A DNA stretch of 64,000 bases, from assembly GCF_047303325.1 (NCBI RefSeq), contig NZ_JBKBEX010000007.1, positions 1 through 64,000 on the forward strand, in the 5' to 3' direction. The notes beneath the pieces were generated by a model. The model did not search any database. It had not been told where the DNA came from and saw only the letters and a program-made list of their open reading frames with translations. Origin of the DNA: Polaromonas sp047303325. Its GTDB lineage: Bacteria > Pseudomonadota > Gammaproteobacteria > Burkholderiales > Burkholderiaceae_C. Made by a program: the position numbers and the translations under genes. Below, in pieces: positions 40,113 through 48,215 of the stretch (the stretch's first letter is position 1; each line of letters starts with the position of its first letter).

Positions 40113-42131
40113 TTACACTGCGGCGGTCTCGATCTGCTCGGTCAGTTCCAGCCACCGTTCTTCCAGCATGCCTATTTCGCCGTCGATGGCCTTGAGGCGC
40201 TTGCCGGCCTGGGCCAACTCGGCCGGCGCGGTAGTAGTGGCCAGCAGGGCCTGCAGGCTGTCACGCTCCGTGTTGAGCGCCTTCATGCGCTGGTCGATTT
40301 TTTCGACCTCCTTGCGCAGCGGCTTGGTGGCTTCGGCCTGCTGCTGACGGCGCTGCGCGTCGAGCTTGCGCTGCTCGGGCGTGTCGCGCGGCACGGGCTT
40401 CTTTTCCGCGGGCGCGGCGGCCGGTGCTTCGGATTTGGCGGCCGGAGCTGCTGCCGGGGTCGCGCTGCCGGCCTTCTTGGCCTCTTCGCGCTGGCGCTTG
40501 GCTTCGTCGAGCAGGTAGCGCTGGTAGTCGTCAAGGTCGCCGTCAAAGGGCGCGACACCGCCGCGCGAGACCATCCAGAACTCGTCGCAGACGGCGCGCA
40601 GCAGGGCGCGGTCATGGCTGACCAGCATCACCGTGCCTTCAAACTCGTTGAGCGCCATCGACAGCGCCTCGCGTGTGGCCAGGTCCAGGTGGTTGGTCGG
40701 CTCATCGAGCAGCAGCAGGTTGGGGCGCTGCCAGACGATCATGCACAGCACCAGGCGGGCTTTTTCGCCGCCGCTCATGCTGCCCACAGCCTGCTTGACC
40801 ATGTCGCCGCTGAAGTTGAACATGCCCAGGAAGGCGCGCAAGTCCTGCTCGCGCGTCTGCTGGCCGCTGATCCTGCCGGCGGCGGTGACTTCCTTGACGA
40901 GGCGGATCATGTGCTCCAGCGGTGTGTCGGCCGGGCGCAGCACGTCGAGTTCCTGCTGGGCGAAGTAGCCGATGTTCAGGCCCTTGCCTTCGGTCATCTC
41001 GCCGCTGATGGGCGCCAAAGCCCGTGCCACGGTTTTCACCAGCGTGGACTTGCCCTGGCCGTTGGCGCCCAGGATGCCGATGCGCTGGCCGGCCAGCACC
41101 GATTTGCTGACGTTCTGCACGATGACCGTGGGCGGTGTGCCTGCGGGCGCGCCTTCGGGCGGCGGATAGCCGAAGAAAGCGTTCTGCATCGACAGCATGG
41201 GGTTCGGCAGGTTGGCCGGTTCCTTGAACTCAAAGGTGAAATCGGCTTCGGCCAGCAGCGGCGCGATTTTTTCCATGCGGTCCAGCGCCTTGACGCGGCT
41301 TTGCGCCTGCTTGGCTTTGCTGGCCTTGGCCTTGAAGCGCGCGATGAATTTCTGCAGGTGGGCGATTTTGTCCTGCTGCTTGGCGAACGCGGTTTGCTGC
41401 AAGGCCATCTGCTCGGAACGCAGGTCTTCGAACTTGCTGTAATTGCCGCCGTAGCGCGTCAGCCTGGCGTTCTCGATGTGCACCGTCACGTCGGTCACGG
41501 CGTCGAGGAATTCACGGTCATGGCTGATGACCAGCATGGTGCCCTGGTATTTTTTGAGCCAGGCCTCGAGCCAGACCAGCGCGTCCAGGTCCAGGTGGTT
41601 GGTGGGCTCGTCAAGCAGCAGCAGGTCGGACGGGCACATCAGCGCGCGTGCCAGCTGCAGGCGCATGCGCCAGCCGCCGGAGAAGCTGTTGACGGGGTTG
41701 TCGAGCTCGCTAACCTTGAAACCCAACCCGAGGATCAGGGCCTGAGCCCTGGCCTGCGCGTCGTGCGCGCCGGCGTCGTACAGCGCCATATAGGCATGGG
41801 CCATGCGGTCGCCGTCGCCGCTGGCCTCCGAGGCCTCTACCTCGGTCTGCGCGGCCAGCAGCACCACGTCGCCTTCGACCACGAAGGCGGTCGCGCTCTG
41901 GTCGGTCTCGGGCATGTCCTGCGCCACCTGCGCCATGCTCCACTGCGCGGGTATCGAAAAATCACCGCCGTCTTCGTGCAGCGTGCCGTTGAGCATGGCG
42001 AACAGCGAGGATTTGCCCGCGCCGTTGCGGCCCACCAAACCGATTTTTTCGCCGGGGTTGAGGGTGACGGACGCGCTGTCCAGAATCACTTTGGCGCCGC
42101 GGCGCAGCACGACGTTTTTGAGGGTAATCAT
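40113..42131 (-). CDS. ABC-F family ATPase (YheS-like)
   Basis: This 672-residue soluble protein has two ABC domains and no membrane part, as in ABC-F translation factors. The first has GRNGAGKSS near residue 36 and LLLLDEPTNHLDLDALVWLE; the second has GANGQGKST near residue 350, SMSGGEKARLVL and LLLLDEPTNHLDLATREAL. A charged interdomain linker with KFIARFKAKASKAKQAQSR and a C-terminal Ala/Lys/Glu coiled coil after residue 540 are typical of YheS/Uup-type members. Such proteins act on ribosomes with stalled or difficult nascent chains. The exact subgroup is inferred. Confidence 0.88.
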   Translation of the reverse strand: MITLKNVVLRRGAKVILDSASVTLNPGEKIGLVGRNGAGKSSLFAMLNGTLHEDGGDFSIPAQWSMAQVAQDMPETDQSATAFVVEGDVVLLAAQTEVEASEASGDGDRMAHAYMALYDAGAHDAQARAQALILGLGFKVSELDNPVNSFSGGWRMRLQLARALMCPSDLLLLDEPTNHLDLDALVWLEAWLKKYQGTMLVISHDREFLDAVTDVTVHIENARLTRYGGNYSKFEDLRSEQMALQQTAFAKQQDKIAHLQKFIARFKAKASKAKQAQSRVKALDRMEKIAPLLAEADFTFEFKEPANLPNPMLSMQNAFFGYPPPEGAPAGTPPTVIVQNVSKSVLAGQRIGILGANGQGKSTLVKTVARALAPISGEMTEGKGLNIGYFAQQELDVLRPADTPLEHMIRLVKEVTAAGRISGQQTREQDLRAFLGMFNFSGDMVKQAVGSMSGGEKARLVLCMIVWQRPNLLLLDEPTNHLDLATREALSMALNEFEGTVMLVSHDRALLRAVCDEFWMVSRGGVAPFDGDLDDYQRYLLDEAKRQREEAKKAGSATPAAAPAAKSEAPAAAPAEKKPVPRDTPEQRKLDAQRRQQQAEATKPLRKEVEKIDQRMKALNTERDSLQALLATTTAPAELAQAGKRLKAIDGEIGMLEERWLELTEQIETAAV

Positions 42132-42233
42132 TTAATTTGCAATTTCAGGAAAAGTAGTCGGGCGGCGGTGTCCACGCCTGGCCCTTGCGGTGCAAGAGCC
42201 GCGCCAGGGTTTCACGCCGGCCGTCAAGCCGGC

Positions 42234-43127
42234 TCAGGCCAGTTGTTCGCGCGTCAGCAGCAAAACCTGGTCGGCACCCGAGCTGGTCTCGAACCACAGC
42301 GGTTCAAGCGTCGGGAAGGCGCGCTCGAAATTCTCGCGCTCATTGCCGATTTCCAGCACCAAGACCGCATTTTCGCTCATATGGCGGGCCGCGTTCTGCA
42401 GAAGGCCGCGGATGAAGTCCATGCCGTCGGCGCCGCCGGCCAGCGCCAGGCCCGGTTCCGCACGGAATTCAGGGGGCAGGGCGGCCATGCTGGCCGCGTT
42501 CACATAGGGCGGATTGCACAGGATCAGGTCGTATGGGCCCGCGCAGGCGGCCAGTCCGTCCGATTCAATCAGCGTGATGCGGTTGTCCAGGTGGTGGCGG
42601 TCCACATTGATGCGGGCCACGGCCAGGGCGTCCAGGCTGATGTCGGCGGCCTCCACCACCACGTCCGGATAGGTGATGGCCGCGAGCACGGCCAGGCTGC
42701 CGTTGCCGGTGCACAGGTCGAGCACGCGGTGGGTGTGCTCGCCCAGCCAGGGGTCTATGCTGGCATCGGCCAGCAGCTCGGCGATCAGCGAGCGCGGGAT
42801 GATCACGCGCTCGTCCACGTAAAAAGGCAGACCCATCAGCCAGGCTTCGTTCGTGAGGTAGGCGGCGGGTTTGCGGGTGCTGATACGCGCGTCCAGCAAT
42901 GCGCCAACTTGCGCCTCTTCTTCGGCGCTCACCGGCCGGGTTTCGACAGAATCAAGGTCGTCCAGCGGCAAGCCCAGCTTCCACAGCACCAGCCAGGCAG
43001 CTTCGTCGAAGGCGTTCGTCGTGCCCTGACCGAAGCCGTCGGCAAAGCTCAGGCCCGCGGCGTCCAGCCTGGCCGCCATCTGCTCGACCAGTGCCAGCAC
43101 CGTCAGGGGCGTTGCGGCCTTGGTCAT
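42234..43127 (-). CDS. prmB: 50S ribosomal protein L3 glutamine methyltransferase
   Basis: This 297-residue SAM-dependent methyltransferase acts on a glutamine side chain. It has the SAM motif VLDLCTGNGSLAVLAA near residue 139 and the glutamine-specific LILCNPPYVN near residue 205. The N-terminal helical domain and the surrounding ADISLDALAVARIN match PrmB rather than PrmC, and prmC normally lies by prfA. The ATG at 43127 overlaps the dapE stop (ATGA), fixing the start; upstream open codons belong to dapE. It is probably co-translated with dapE. Confidence 0.9.
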   Translation of the reverse strand: MTKAATPLTVLALVEQMAARLDAAGLSFADGFGQGTTNAFDEAAWLVLWKLGLPLDDLDSVETRPVSAEEEAQVGALLDARISTRKPAAYLTNEAWLMGLPFYVDERVIIPRSLIAELLADASIDPWLGEHTHRVLDLCTGNGSLAVLAAITYPDVVVEAADISLDALAVARINVDRHHLDNRITLIESDGLAACAGPYDLILCNPPYVNAASMAALPPEFRAEPGLALAGGADGMDFIRGLLQNAARHMSENAVLVLEIGNERENFERAFPTLEPLWFETSSGADQVLLLTREQLA

Positions 43128-44284
43128 GTCGCCAGCCGTTCCAGCACACCCTTGTAGATGTTCTTGAGCGGATCGAGTGAACTCACCGGCACACATTCGT
43201 TGATCTTGTGGATGGTGGCGTTCAGCGGGCCGAATTCAATGACCTGCGGGCAGATTTTGGCAATGAAACGTCCGTCGCTGGTGCCGCCCGTGGTGGAGAG
43301 CTCGGTCTGCAAGCCGGTTTCGGCCTCTATGGCACCGCGCACCGCATCGACCAGCGTGCCGGGCGTGGTCAGAAAGGGCAGGCCGCCCAGCGTCCATTTG
43401 AGGTCGTAATCAAGCTGGTGCCGGCTCAGTAGGGCCTGCAGGCGCTGCTGCAGGCTTTCGGGCGTGGACTCTGTGCAAAAGCGGAAGTTGAAGTCGACCA
43501 CCAGCTCGCCCGGAATCACGTTGGACGCGCCGGTGCCGCCATGGATGTTGGACACCTGCCAACTCGTGGCCGGGAAGAAGGCATTGCCCTTGTCCCATTC
43601 GGTAGCGACCAGCTCCGCCAGTGCGGGCGCGAACAGGTGGATCGGGTTTTTGGCCAGGTGCGGATAGGCAATGTGGCCCTGCACACCCTTGACGGTGAGC
43701 TTGCCGCTGAGCGTGCCGCGCCGCCCGTTCTTGATCATGTCGCCCAACTGGGCGACCGAGGTGGGCTCGCCCACGATGCAAAAGTCCAGCACTTCGCCGC
43801 GCGCCTTGAGCTGCTCGCAGACCACGACTGTGCCGTCGACCGCCGGGCCTTCCTCATCGCTGGTGACCAGGAAGGCGATGGACAGGGCCGGGTCGGGATT
43901 CGCTGCCAGGAACTCCTCGACCGCCACCACCATGGCTGCGATGGAGGTTTTCATGTCGGCGGCGCCGCGACCGTATAGCTGGCCGTTGCGGTGGCTGGGC
44001 GTGAACGGGTGGCTCAGCCACTGGTCCAGCGGGCCGGTGGGCACAACGTCGGTGTGGCCGGCGAATACAAGCGTCATGGCCGGGGTTTTGCCGGATGCCG
44101 GCTTGCCCGGGCGCTTGGCCCAGAGGTTGGCCACGCGGAAGTTTTCAGGGCCGCTGGTGATGGTTTCGCACTGGAAGCCCAGCGGCGCCAAGCGTTCAAT
44201 CAGCAGAGCCTGGCAGCCGGCGTCATCGGGCGTGACGGAGGGCCGGGCAATCAGTTGCTCGGTAAGGTGCAGGGTTCGGGACAT
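43124..44284 (-). CDS. dapE: Succinyl-diaminopimelate desuccinylase
   Basis: This 386-residue M20-family di-zinc peptidase removes succinate from N-succinyl-LL-diaminopimelate in lysine and peptidoglycan precursor synthesis. Metal-site motifs are VFAGHTDVVPTGP near residue 72, GRGAADMKTSIAAM near residue 105, and SDEEGPAVDGT near residue 140 with the catalytic Glu pair. Length is typical. It is followed directly by prmB and shares strand and pathway with dapD and dapC about 1.5 kb upstream, separated from them by a PilU-like gene and an inverted-repeat element. Confidence 0.95.
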   Translation of the reverse strand: MSRTLHLTEQLIARPSVTPDDAGCQALLIERLAPLGFQCETITSGPENFRVANLWAKRPGKPASGKTPAMTLVFAGHTDVVPTGPLDQWLSHPFTPSHRNGQLYGRGAADMKTSIAAMVVAVEEFLAANPDPALSIAFLVTSDEEGPAVDGTVVVCEQLKARGEVLDFCIVGEPTSVAQLGDMIKNGRRGTLSGKLTVKGVQGHIAYPHLAKNPIHLFAPALAELVATEWDKGNAFFPATSWQVSNIHGGTGASNVIPGELVVDFNFRFCTESTPESLQQRLQALLSRHQLDYDLKWTLGGLPFLTTPGTLVDAVRGAIEAETGLQTELSTTGGTSDGRFIAKICPQVIEFGPLNATIHKINECVPVSSLDPLKNIYKGVLERLAT

Positions 44285-44292
44285 GGTCGTTT

Positions 44293-44552
44293 AGGGCCTG
44301 TTAACACTATGTTTACAAATGCGAATGGGGTGAAAACACCGCCAATCAAGGCGTGCGACGAATCCCAGACCGGGAGTCTGGGTGAGGAGCGCAACGCGGA
44401 GTGGCGCTGTTTTCACCCCATTCCCTCCGGGTTGCGATCAAAAAGGCCCTGCGCGGCGTTGCAAAGCCTTGACGGGGTTCACCCCGCCTGCGTTTTGCGC
44501 CTTGCTCAAGGCCTTTTTGACTCGCAACGCATCTTGCAAACAAACAGGCCCT
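44293..44552. mobile_element. MITE-like element with nested inverted repeats, 260 bp
   Basis: The 308-base gap between dapE and the pilU-like gene is filled by this element. The ends are inverted copies: AGGGCCTGTT at 44293 and its complement ending at 44552. Inside them the left end has TGTTTACAAATGCG and the right TGTTTGCAAGATGCG, an imperfect continuation. Inside lie two more perfect inverted repeats: AATGGGGTGAAAAC (44334-44347) with its complement at 44409-44422, and TCAAAAAGGCC (44438-44448) with 44510-44520. There is no credible ORF and no clear target-site duplication. A non-autonomous transposable element is the best fit; a large structured RNA is the alternative. Confidence 0.6.
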
Positions 44553-44592
44553 GGGTTCGAGTCGGCCCGAAGAGACGAGCGCCATCGTGGTT

Positions 44593-45738
44593 TCAGTGTT
44601 TGACGTCGAGCGTGATTTCGGTGAAGGACGGTTCGTCATCCGGGTCTTCTTCAGGCTCCAGGGCCTTGGCCTTGACGGCGAAGTCGTTTTCGAGACGCCA
44701 CATCAGGTTGGTCGGCGAGTCGGCGTACAGAATGCCTTCCTTGCGCGTGACAGTGCCGTCCACAATCAGCTTGGCAATATCCTGCTCGAAAGTCTGCGAG
44801 CCCTCGGCCATGGACTTTTCCATGGCTTCCTTGACGCCCGAGAAGTCGCCTTTTTCAATCAGCTCGGCGATCAGCTTGGTGTTGAGCATGACCTCCACCG
44901 CCGGCGTGCGGCCGCCGTCCTGCGTGCGCAGCAGGCGCTGCGAGACGATGGCCTTGAGGGCCGCGGCCAGGTCGCCCAGCATGGTGCTGCGCACCTCGAC
45001 CGGGTAAAAACTCAGGATACGGTTGAGCGCCTGGTAGCTGTTGTTGGCGTGCATGGTGGCCAGGCACAGATGGCCCGACTGGGCATAGGCAATCGCGGCC
45101 GACATGGTTTCGCGGTCGCGGATTTCGCCGATCAGGATCACATCGGGCGCCTGGCGCAGCGCGTTTTTGAGCGCCACCTGCAGGGATTGCGTGTCGCTGC
45201 CGACCTCGCGCTGGTTGACGACAGACTTCTTGTTGGTGAACAGAAACTCGACCGGGTCCTCAATCGTAAGGATGTGGCCCAGTGAAATCTCATTGCGGCG
45301 GTCCATCATTGCGGCCAGCGTGGTGCTCTTGCCAGCGCCGGTGGAGCCCACCATCAGCAGCAAGCCGCGCTTTTCCATGATCAGGTCGGCCAGGATGGGC
45401 GGCACGTTCAGGCTGTCCAGCGGCGGAATTTCCGTGGGAATGAAGCGGATGACCGCCGCGTAGGTGCTGCGCTGCCTGAAGGCGCTGATCCGGAAGTTGC
45501 CCAGGCCGGCAATCGGCAGCGCCATGTTGAGCTCGCCGATTTCCTCCAGCTCTTCGATGCGCTCAGGCGGCACGACCTCGGCCAGCAGGTTGCGCGGCGC
45601 ATCCGGCGGCAGGATTTGCGCGTTGATGGGAATGGCCTGGCCGTTGATTTTGATCAGGGCGGGCGAATGGGCCGACAGGTAAACGTCCGACGCTTTTTTG
45701 TCCGCCATCAAACGAAGGATTCTTTCCATCGTGCTCAT
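44593..45738 (-). CDS. PilT/PilU-family type IV pilus retraction ATPase (PilU-like)
   Basis: This 381-residue hexameric AAA-like ATPase has an N-terminal PAS-like domain (MERILRLMADKKASDVYLS), Walker A GSTGAGKSTTLAAM near residue 127, the Asp box TIEDPVEFLF, Walker B DVILIGEIRDRET and the His box HLCLATMHANN. Length and the acidic C-terminal tail (EPEEDPDDEPSF) match PilU better than the shorter PilT. It should help retract type IV pili. No other pilus gene is in the window; it sits between dapD and dapE. The start at 45738 is chosen because conserved sequence begins there. Confidence 0.88.
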   Translation of the reverse strand: MSTMERILRLMADKKASDVYLSAHSPALIKINGQAIPINAQILPPDAPRNLLAEVVPPERIEELEEIGELNMALPIAGLGNFRISAFRQRSTYAAVIRFIPTEIPPLDSLNVPPILADLIMEKRGLLLMVGSTGAGKSTTLAAMMDRRNEISLGHILTIEDPVEFLFTNKKSVVNQREVGSDTQSLQVALKNALRQAPDVILIGEIRDRETMSAAIAYAQSGHLCLATMHANNSYQALNRILSFYPVEVRSTMLGDLAAALKAIVSQRLLRTQDGGRTPAVEVMLNTKLIAELIEKGDFSGVKEAMEKSMAEGSQTFEQDIAKLIVDGTVTRKEGILYADSPTNLMWRLENDFAVKAKALEPEEDPDDEPSFTEITLDVKH

Positions 45739-45800
45739 AGTCCGCTCCCGGTCATTTTCAATCTGTCCATCAATCAATCAGGCAAGTTACTCGGTCGTGC

Positions 45801-46628
45801 TCAGTCACGCAAGAGATCGTTCAGACTCGTCGTGGAACGCGTCTTGGCGTCCACGCGCTTGACGATCACCGCGCAATACATGCTGTACTTGCCGCCGGCC
45901 TTGGGCAGGTTGCCCGAAACCACGACGGAACCCGCGGGAATACGGCCGTAAGTGACGGTGTCGGCTTCGCGGTCGTAAATCGGCGTGCTCTGGCCGATGT
46001 AAACGCCCATGGAGATGACCGAGTTTTCTTCCACGATCACGCCTTCGACGACTTCGGAGCGCGCGCCTATGAAGCAGTTGTCTTCAATGATGGTGGGGTT
46101 GGCCTGCAGGGGTTCGAGCACGCCGCCCAGGCCCACGCCGCCGGAGAGGTGGACGTTGTTGCCGACCTGCGCGCAACTGCCCACGGTGGCCCAGGTGTCG
46201 ACCATGGTGCCTTCGCCGACCCAGGCGCCGATGTTGACGTAGCTGGGCATCAGGATCGCGCCCTTGGCGATGTAGCTGCCGCGGCGCGCCACGGCGGGCG
46301 GCACCACGCGCACGCCGGTGGCGCGCATTTCACTTTCGCTCAGGTGGGCGAACTTGGTGGGTACCTTGTCGAAAAAGCCCAGGTCGCCGGCGCGCATGAG
46401 TTCGTTGTCCTTCAGGCGAAAGCTCAGCAGCACGGCCTTTTTGATCCACTGGTGGGTGGTCCACTGGCCCACGCCTTCGCGGGTGGCCACACGCAGCTTG
46501 CCGCTGTTGAGCTGGGCGATGGTGTGCTCGACGGCGTCCAGCACTTCCTTGGGGGCCGATTGGGGCGAGAGGTTCGCGCGATTTTCCCAGGCCGCGTCAA
46601 TGGTGCTTTGCAGGTTGTCTTGTGTCAT
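45801..46628 (-). CDS. dapD: 2,3,4,5-tetrahydropyridine-2,6-dicarboxylate N-succinyltransferase
   Basis: This 275-residue enzyme succinylates tetrahydrodipicolinate in the lysine/diaminopimelate pathway. After a helical N-terminal domain it shows the left-handed hexapeptide-repeat beta helix: ILMPSYVNIGAWVGEGTMVD, WATVGSCAQVGNNVHLSGGVG, IIEDNCFIGARSEVVEGVIV, and the closing GIPAGSVVVSGN-like strand. Length is standard. The frame is open to 46811, but those codons overlap dapC; the ATG at 46628 begins MTQDNLQSTIDAAW, the known N-terminus. It starts 28 bases after the dapC stop. Confidence 0.95.
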   Translation of the reverse strand: MTQDNLQSTIDAAWENRANLSPQSAPKEVLDAVEHTIAQLNSGKLRVATREGVGQWTTHQWIKKAVLLSFRLKDNELMRAGDLGFFDKVPTKFAHLSESEMRATGVRVVPPAVARRGSYIAKGAILMPSYVNIGAWVGEGTMVDTWATVGSCAQVGNNVHLSGGVGLGGVLEPLQANPTIIEDNCFIGARSEVVEGVIVEENSVISMGVYIGQSTPIYDREADTVTYGRIPAGSVVVSGNLPKAGGKYSMYCAVIVKRVDAKTRSTTSLNDLLRD

Positions 46629-46656
46629 GTTGGTTTCAGTCTTGTTGTCGGTGAAG

Positions 46657-47862
46657 TCAGGGGTTTCTGGATTGGATGAATTGAACGATGCGCTGCGCCG
46701 CTTCCACGCATTCGGCGGTTTCTGCCACCAGTGCCATGCGGATTCTGCCGGCGCCGGGATTGTGCCCCTGCGCGTCGCGCGCCAGGTAGCTGCCCGGCAA
46801 CACCACGACATTGTAGAGAGCGAGCAGCTCGCGTGAAAACGCGGTGTCCGAGCCCTTGAAAGCCTCGGGGATTCCGGCCCACAGGTAAAAGCCCGCGTCG
46901 GGCAGGGCGACGTCCATCACTGCCGAGAGCATGGGCGTGACCTGGGCGAATTTTTCGCGGTACATCGCGCGGTTGTCCACCACATGCCGCTCGTCGTTCC
47001 AGGCCGCGATGCTGGCAGCCTGCACGACCGGGCTCATGGCGCTGCCGTGGTAGGTGCGGTAGAGCAAAAAGGGCTTGATCAGGGCGGCGTCGCCGGCCAC
47101 AAAGCCGCTGCGCAGGCCGGGCACGTTGCTGCGTTTGGAGAGGCTGGTCAGCGACACCAGGTTCCTGAAGTCATGCCGGCCCAGCTTGGCCGCCGCCTGC
47201 AGGCCGCCCAGAGGCGCCTCGTCGCGGAAGTAGATTTCGCTGTAGCACTCGTCGGAGGCGATCACAAAGCCGTGGCGGTCGCTGAGCTCGAACAGCAGCT
47301 TCCATTCATCCAGCGACATCACCGCGCCCGTGGGATTGCCCGGCGAGCAGACAAACACCAGCTGGGTCTTGGCCCAGACGGACTCGGGCACACCGGCCCA
47401 GTCGACCGCGAAATTGCGCGCCGGGTCGCTGGGGGCGAACCAGGTCTGGGCGCCCGCCAGCAGGGCCGCGCCCTCGTAAATTTGATAAAACGGGTTGGGA
47501 CAGACCACGGTGGCCCCCGGCTTGCCGGCGTCCAGCACGGTCTGCGCCAGCGAAAACAGCGCCTCGCGCGAGCCGTTGACGGGCAGGATTTGCGTGGCCG
47601 GGTCCAGCTTCAGGTCGTAGCGGCGGGCCACCCAGTCGGCCATGGCCTGGCGGAGCTTGGGCTCGCCCAGGGTGCCGGGGTAGCTTGCCAGGCCGCTCAG
47701 GCTGGCCGTCAGCGCGTCCTTGATCAGCTGTGGCGTGGCATGGCGGGGCTCGCCTATGCCCAGGCTGATGGCTTTGTAGGCGGGATTGGGGGTGACGTCG
47801 GCGTGCAACTGGCGCAGCCGCTCAAAAGGATAGGGCTGAAGGCGTGAAAGCAGGGGATTCAT
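46657..47862 (-). CDS. dapC: Succinyldiaminopimelate aminotransferase
   Basis: This 401-residue fold-type I PLP aminotransferase converts N-succinyl-2-amino-6-ketopimelate to the diamino form. Motifs are SLGIGEPRHATPQLIKDAL near residue 32, VCSPGNPTGAVMSLDEW near residue 172, the PLP aldimine lysine in SLTSLSKRSNVPGLRSG near residue 237 and a C-terminal substrate arginine in GRIRMALV. It heads dapC-dapD, giving the specific annotation over a generic aspartate aminotransferase. The ATG at 47862 begins MNPLLSRLQPYPFERL; longer frames upstream are non-coding. Confidence 0.92.
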   Translation of the reverse strand: MNPLLSRLQPYPFERLRQLHADVTPNPAYKAISLGIGEPRHATPQLIKDALTASLSGLASYPGTLGEPKLRQAMADWVARRYDLKLDPATQILPVNGSREALFSLAQTVLDAGKPGATVVCPNPFYQIYEGAALLAGAQTWFAPSDPARNFAVDWAGVPESVWAKTQLVFVCSPGNPTGAVMSLDEWKLLFELSDRHGFVIASDECYSEIYFRDEAPLGGLQAAAKLGRHDFRNLVSLTSLSKRSNVPGLRSGFVAGDAALIKPFLLYRTYHGSAMSPVVQAASIAAWNDERHVVDNRAMYREKFAQVTPMLSAVMDVALPDAGFYLWAGIPEAFKGSDTAFSRELLALYNVVVLPGSYLARDAQGHNPGAGRIRMALVAETAECVEAAQRIVQFIQSRNP

Positions 47863-48215
47863 TCCTGGATTATCCAGCCTCGCGACCGGCCCAAAACGAG
47901 GGGCTCCCGGGCCTGCACCTTGGGGACGGCCGGACCGCTGCCAAATTGATAGCTTGAGCGCCAGGCTGGATAAGGCTGTAGCGGCGGTCGCACCGGTGCT
48001 TTGCGGCCGGCCCGCGCGGCGCGAAGCAAAGTGTTTCACGCCGGTCCCGTCAAGGGCCTTTTTCCCGGCAAAATCCGCGTCCCGCTCGGGTAACATGGCG
48101 GACCGTGCCGCTTGCCGAAGGCGGCACCCGATATGCCAGCGTTGTTGTAAAAACGCTATAAAAATCAACGAGTTAGCCTCGGGCTAACCGCAAGCTCACA
48201 CAAACAGGGACAGCC
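47863..48215. other. Divergent intergenic region between dapC and smc
   Basis: This 353-base region has no credible gene and contains several structures. At 47943-47985 a sequence beginning AAATTGATAGCTT and containing GGATAAGGCT resembles a dispersed repeat of Comamonadaceae, here degraded. GTGCCGC/GCGGCAC (48105-48111 / 48121-48127) and GTTAGCC/GGCTAAC (48172-48178 / 48182-48188) are perfect 7-bp stems. TATAAA at 48157-48162 could be a -10 for smc but lacks a good -35. Both dapC and smc promoters must lie here. Confidence 0.45.
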
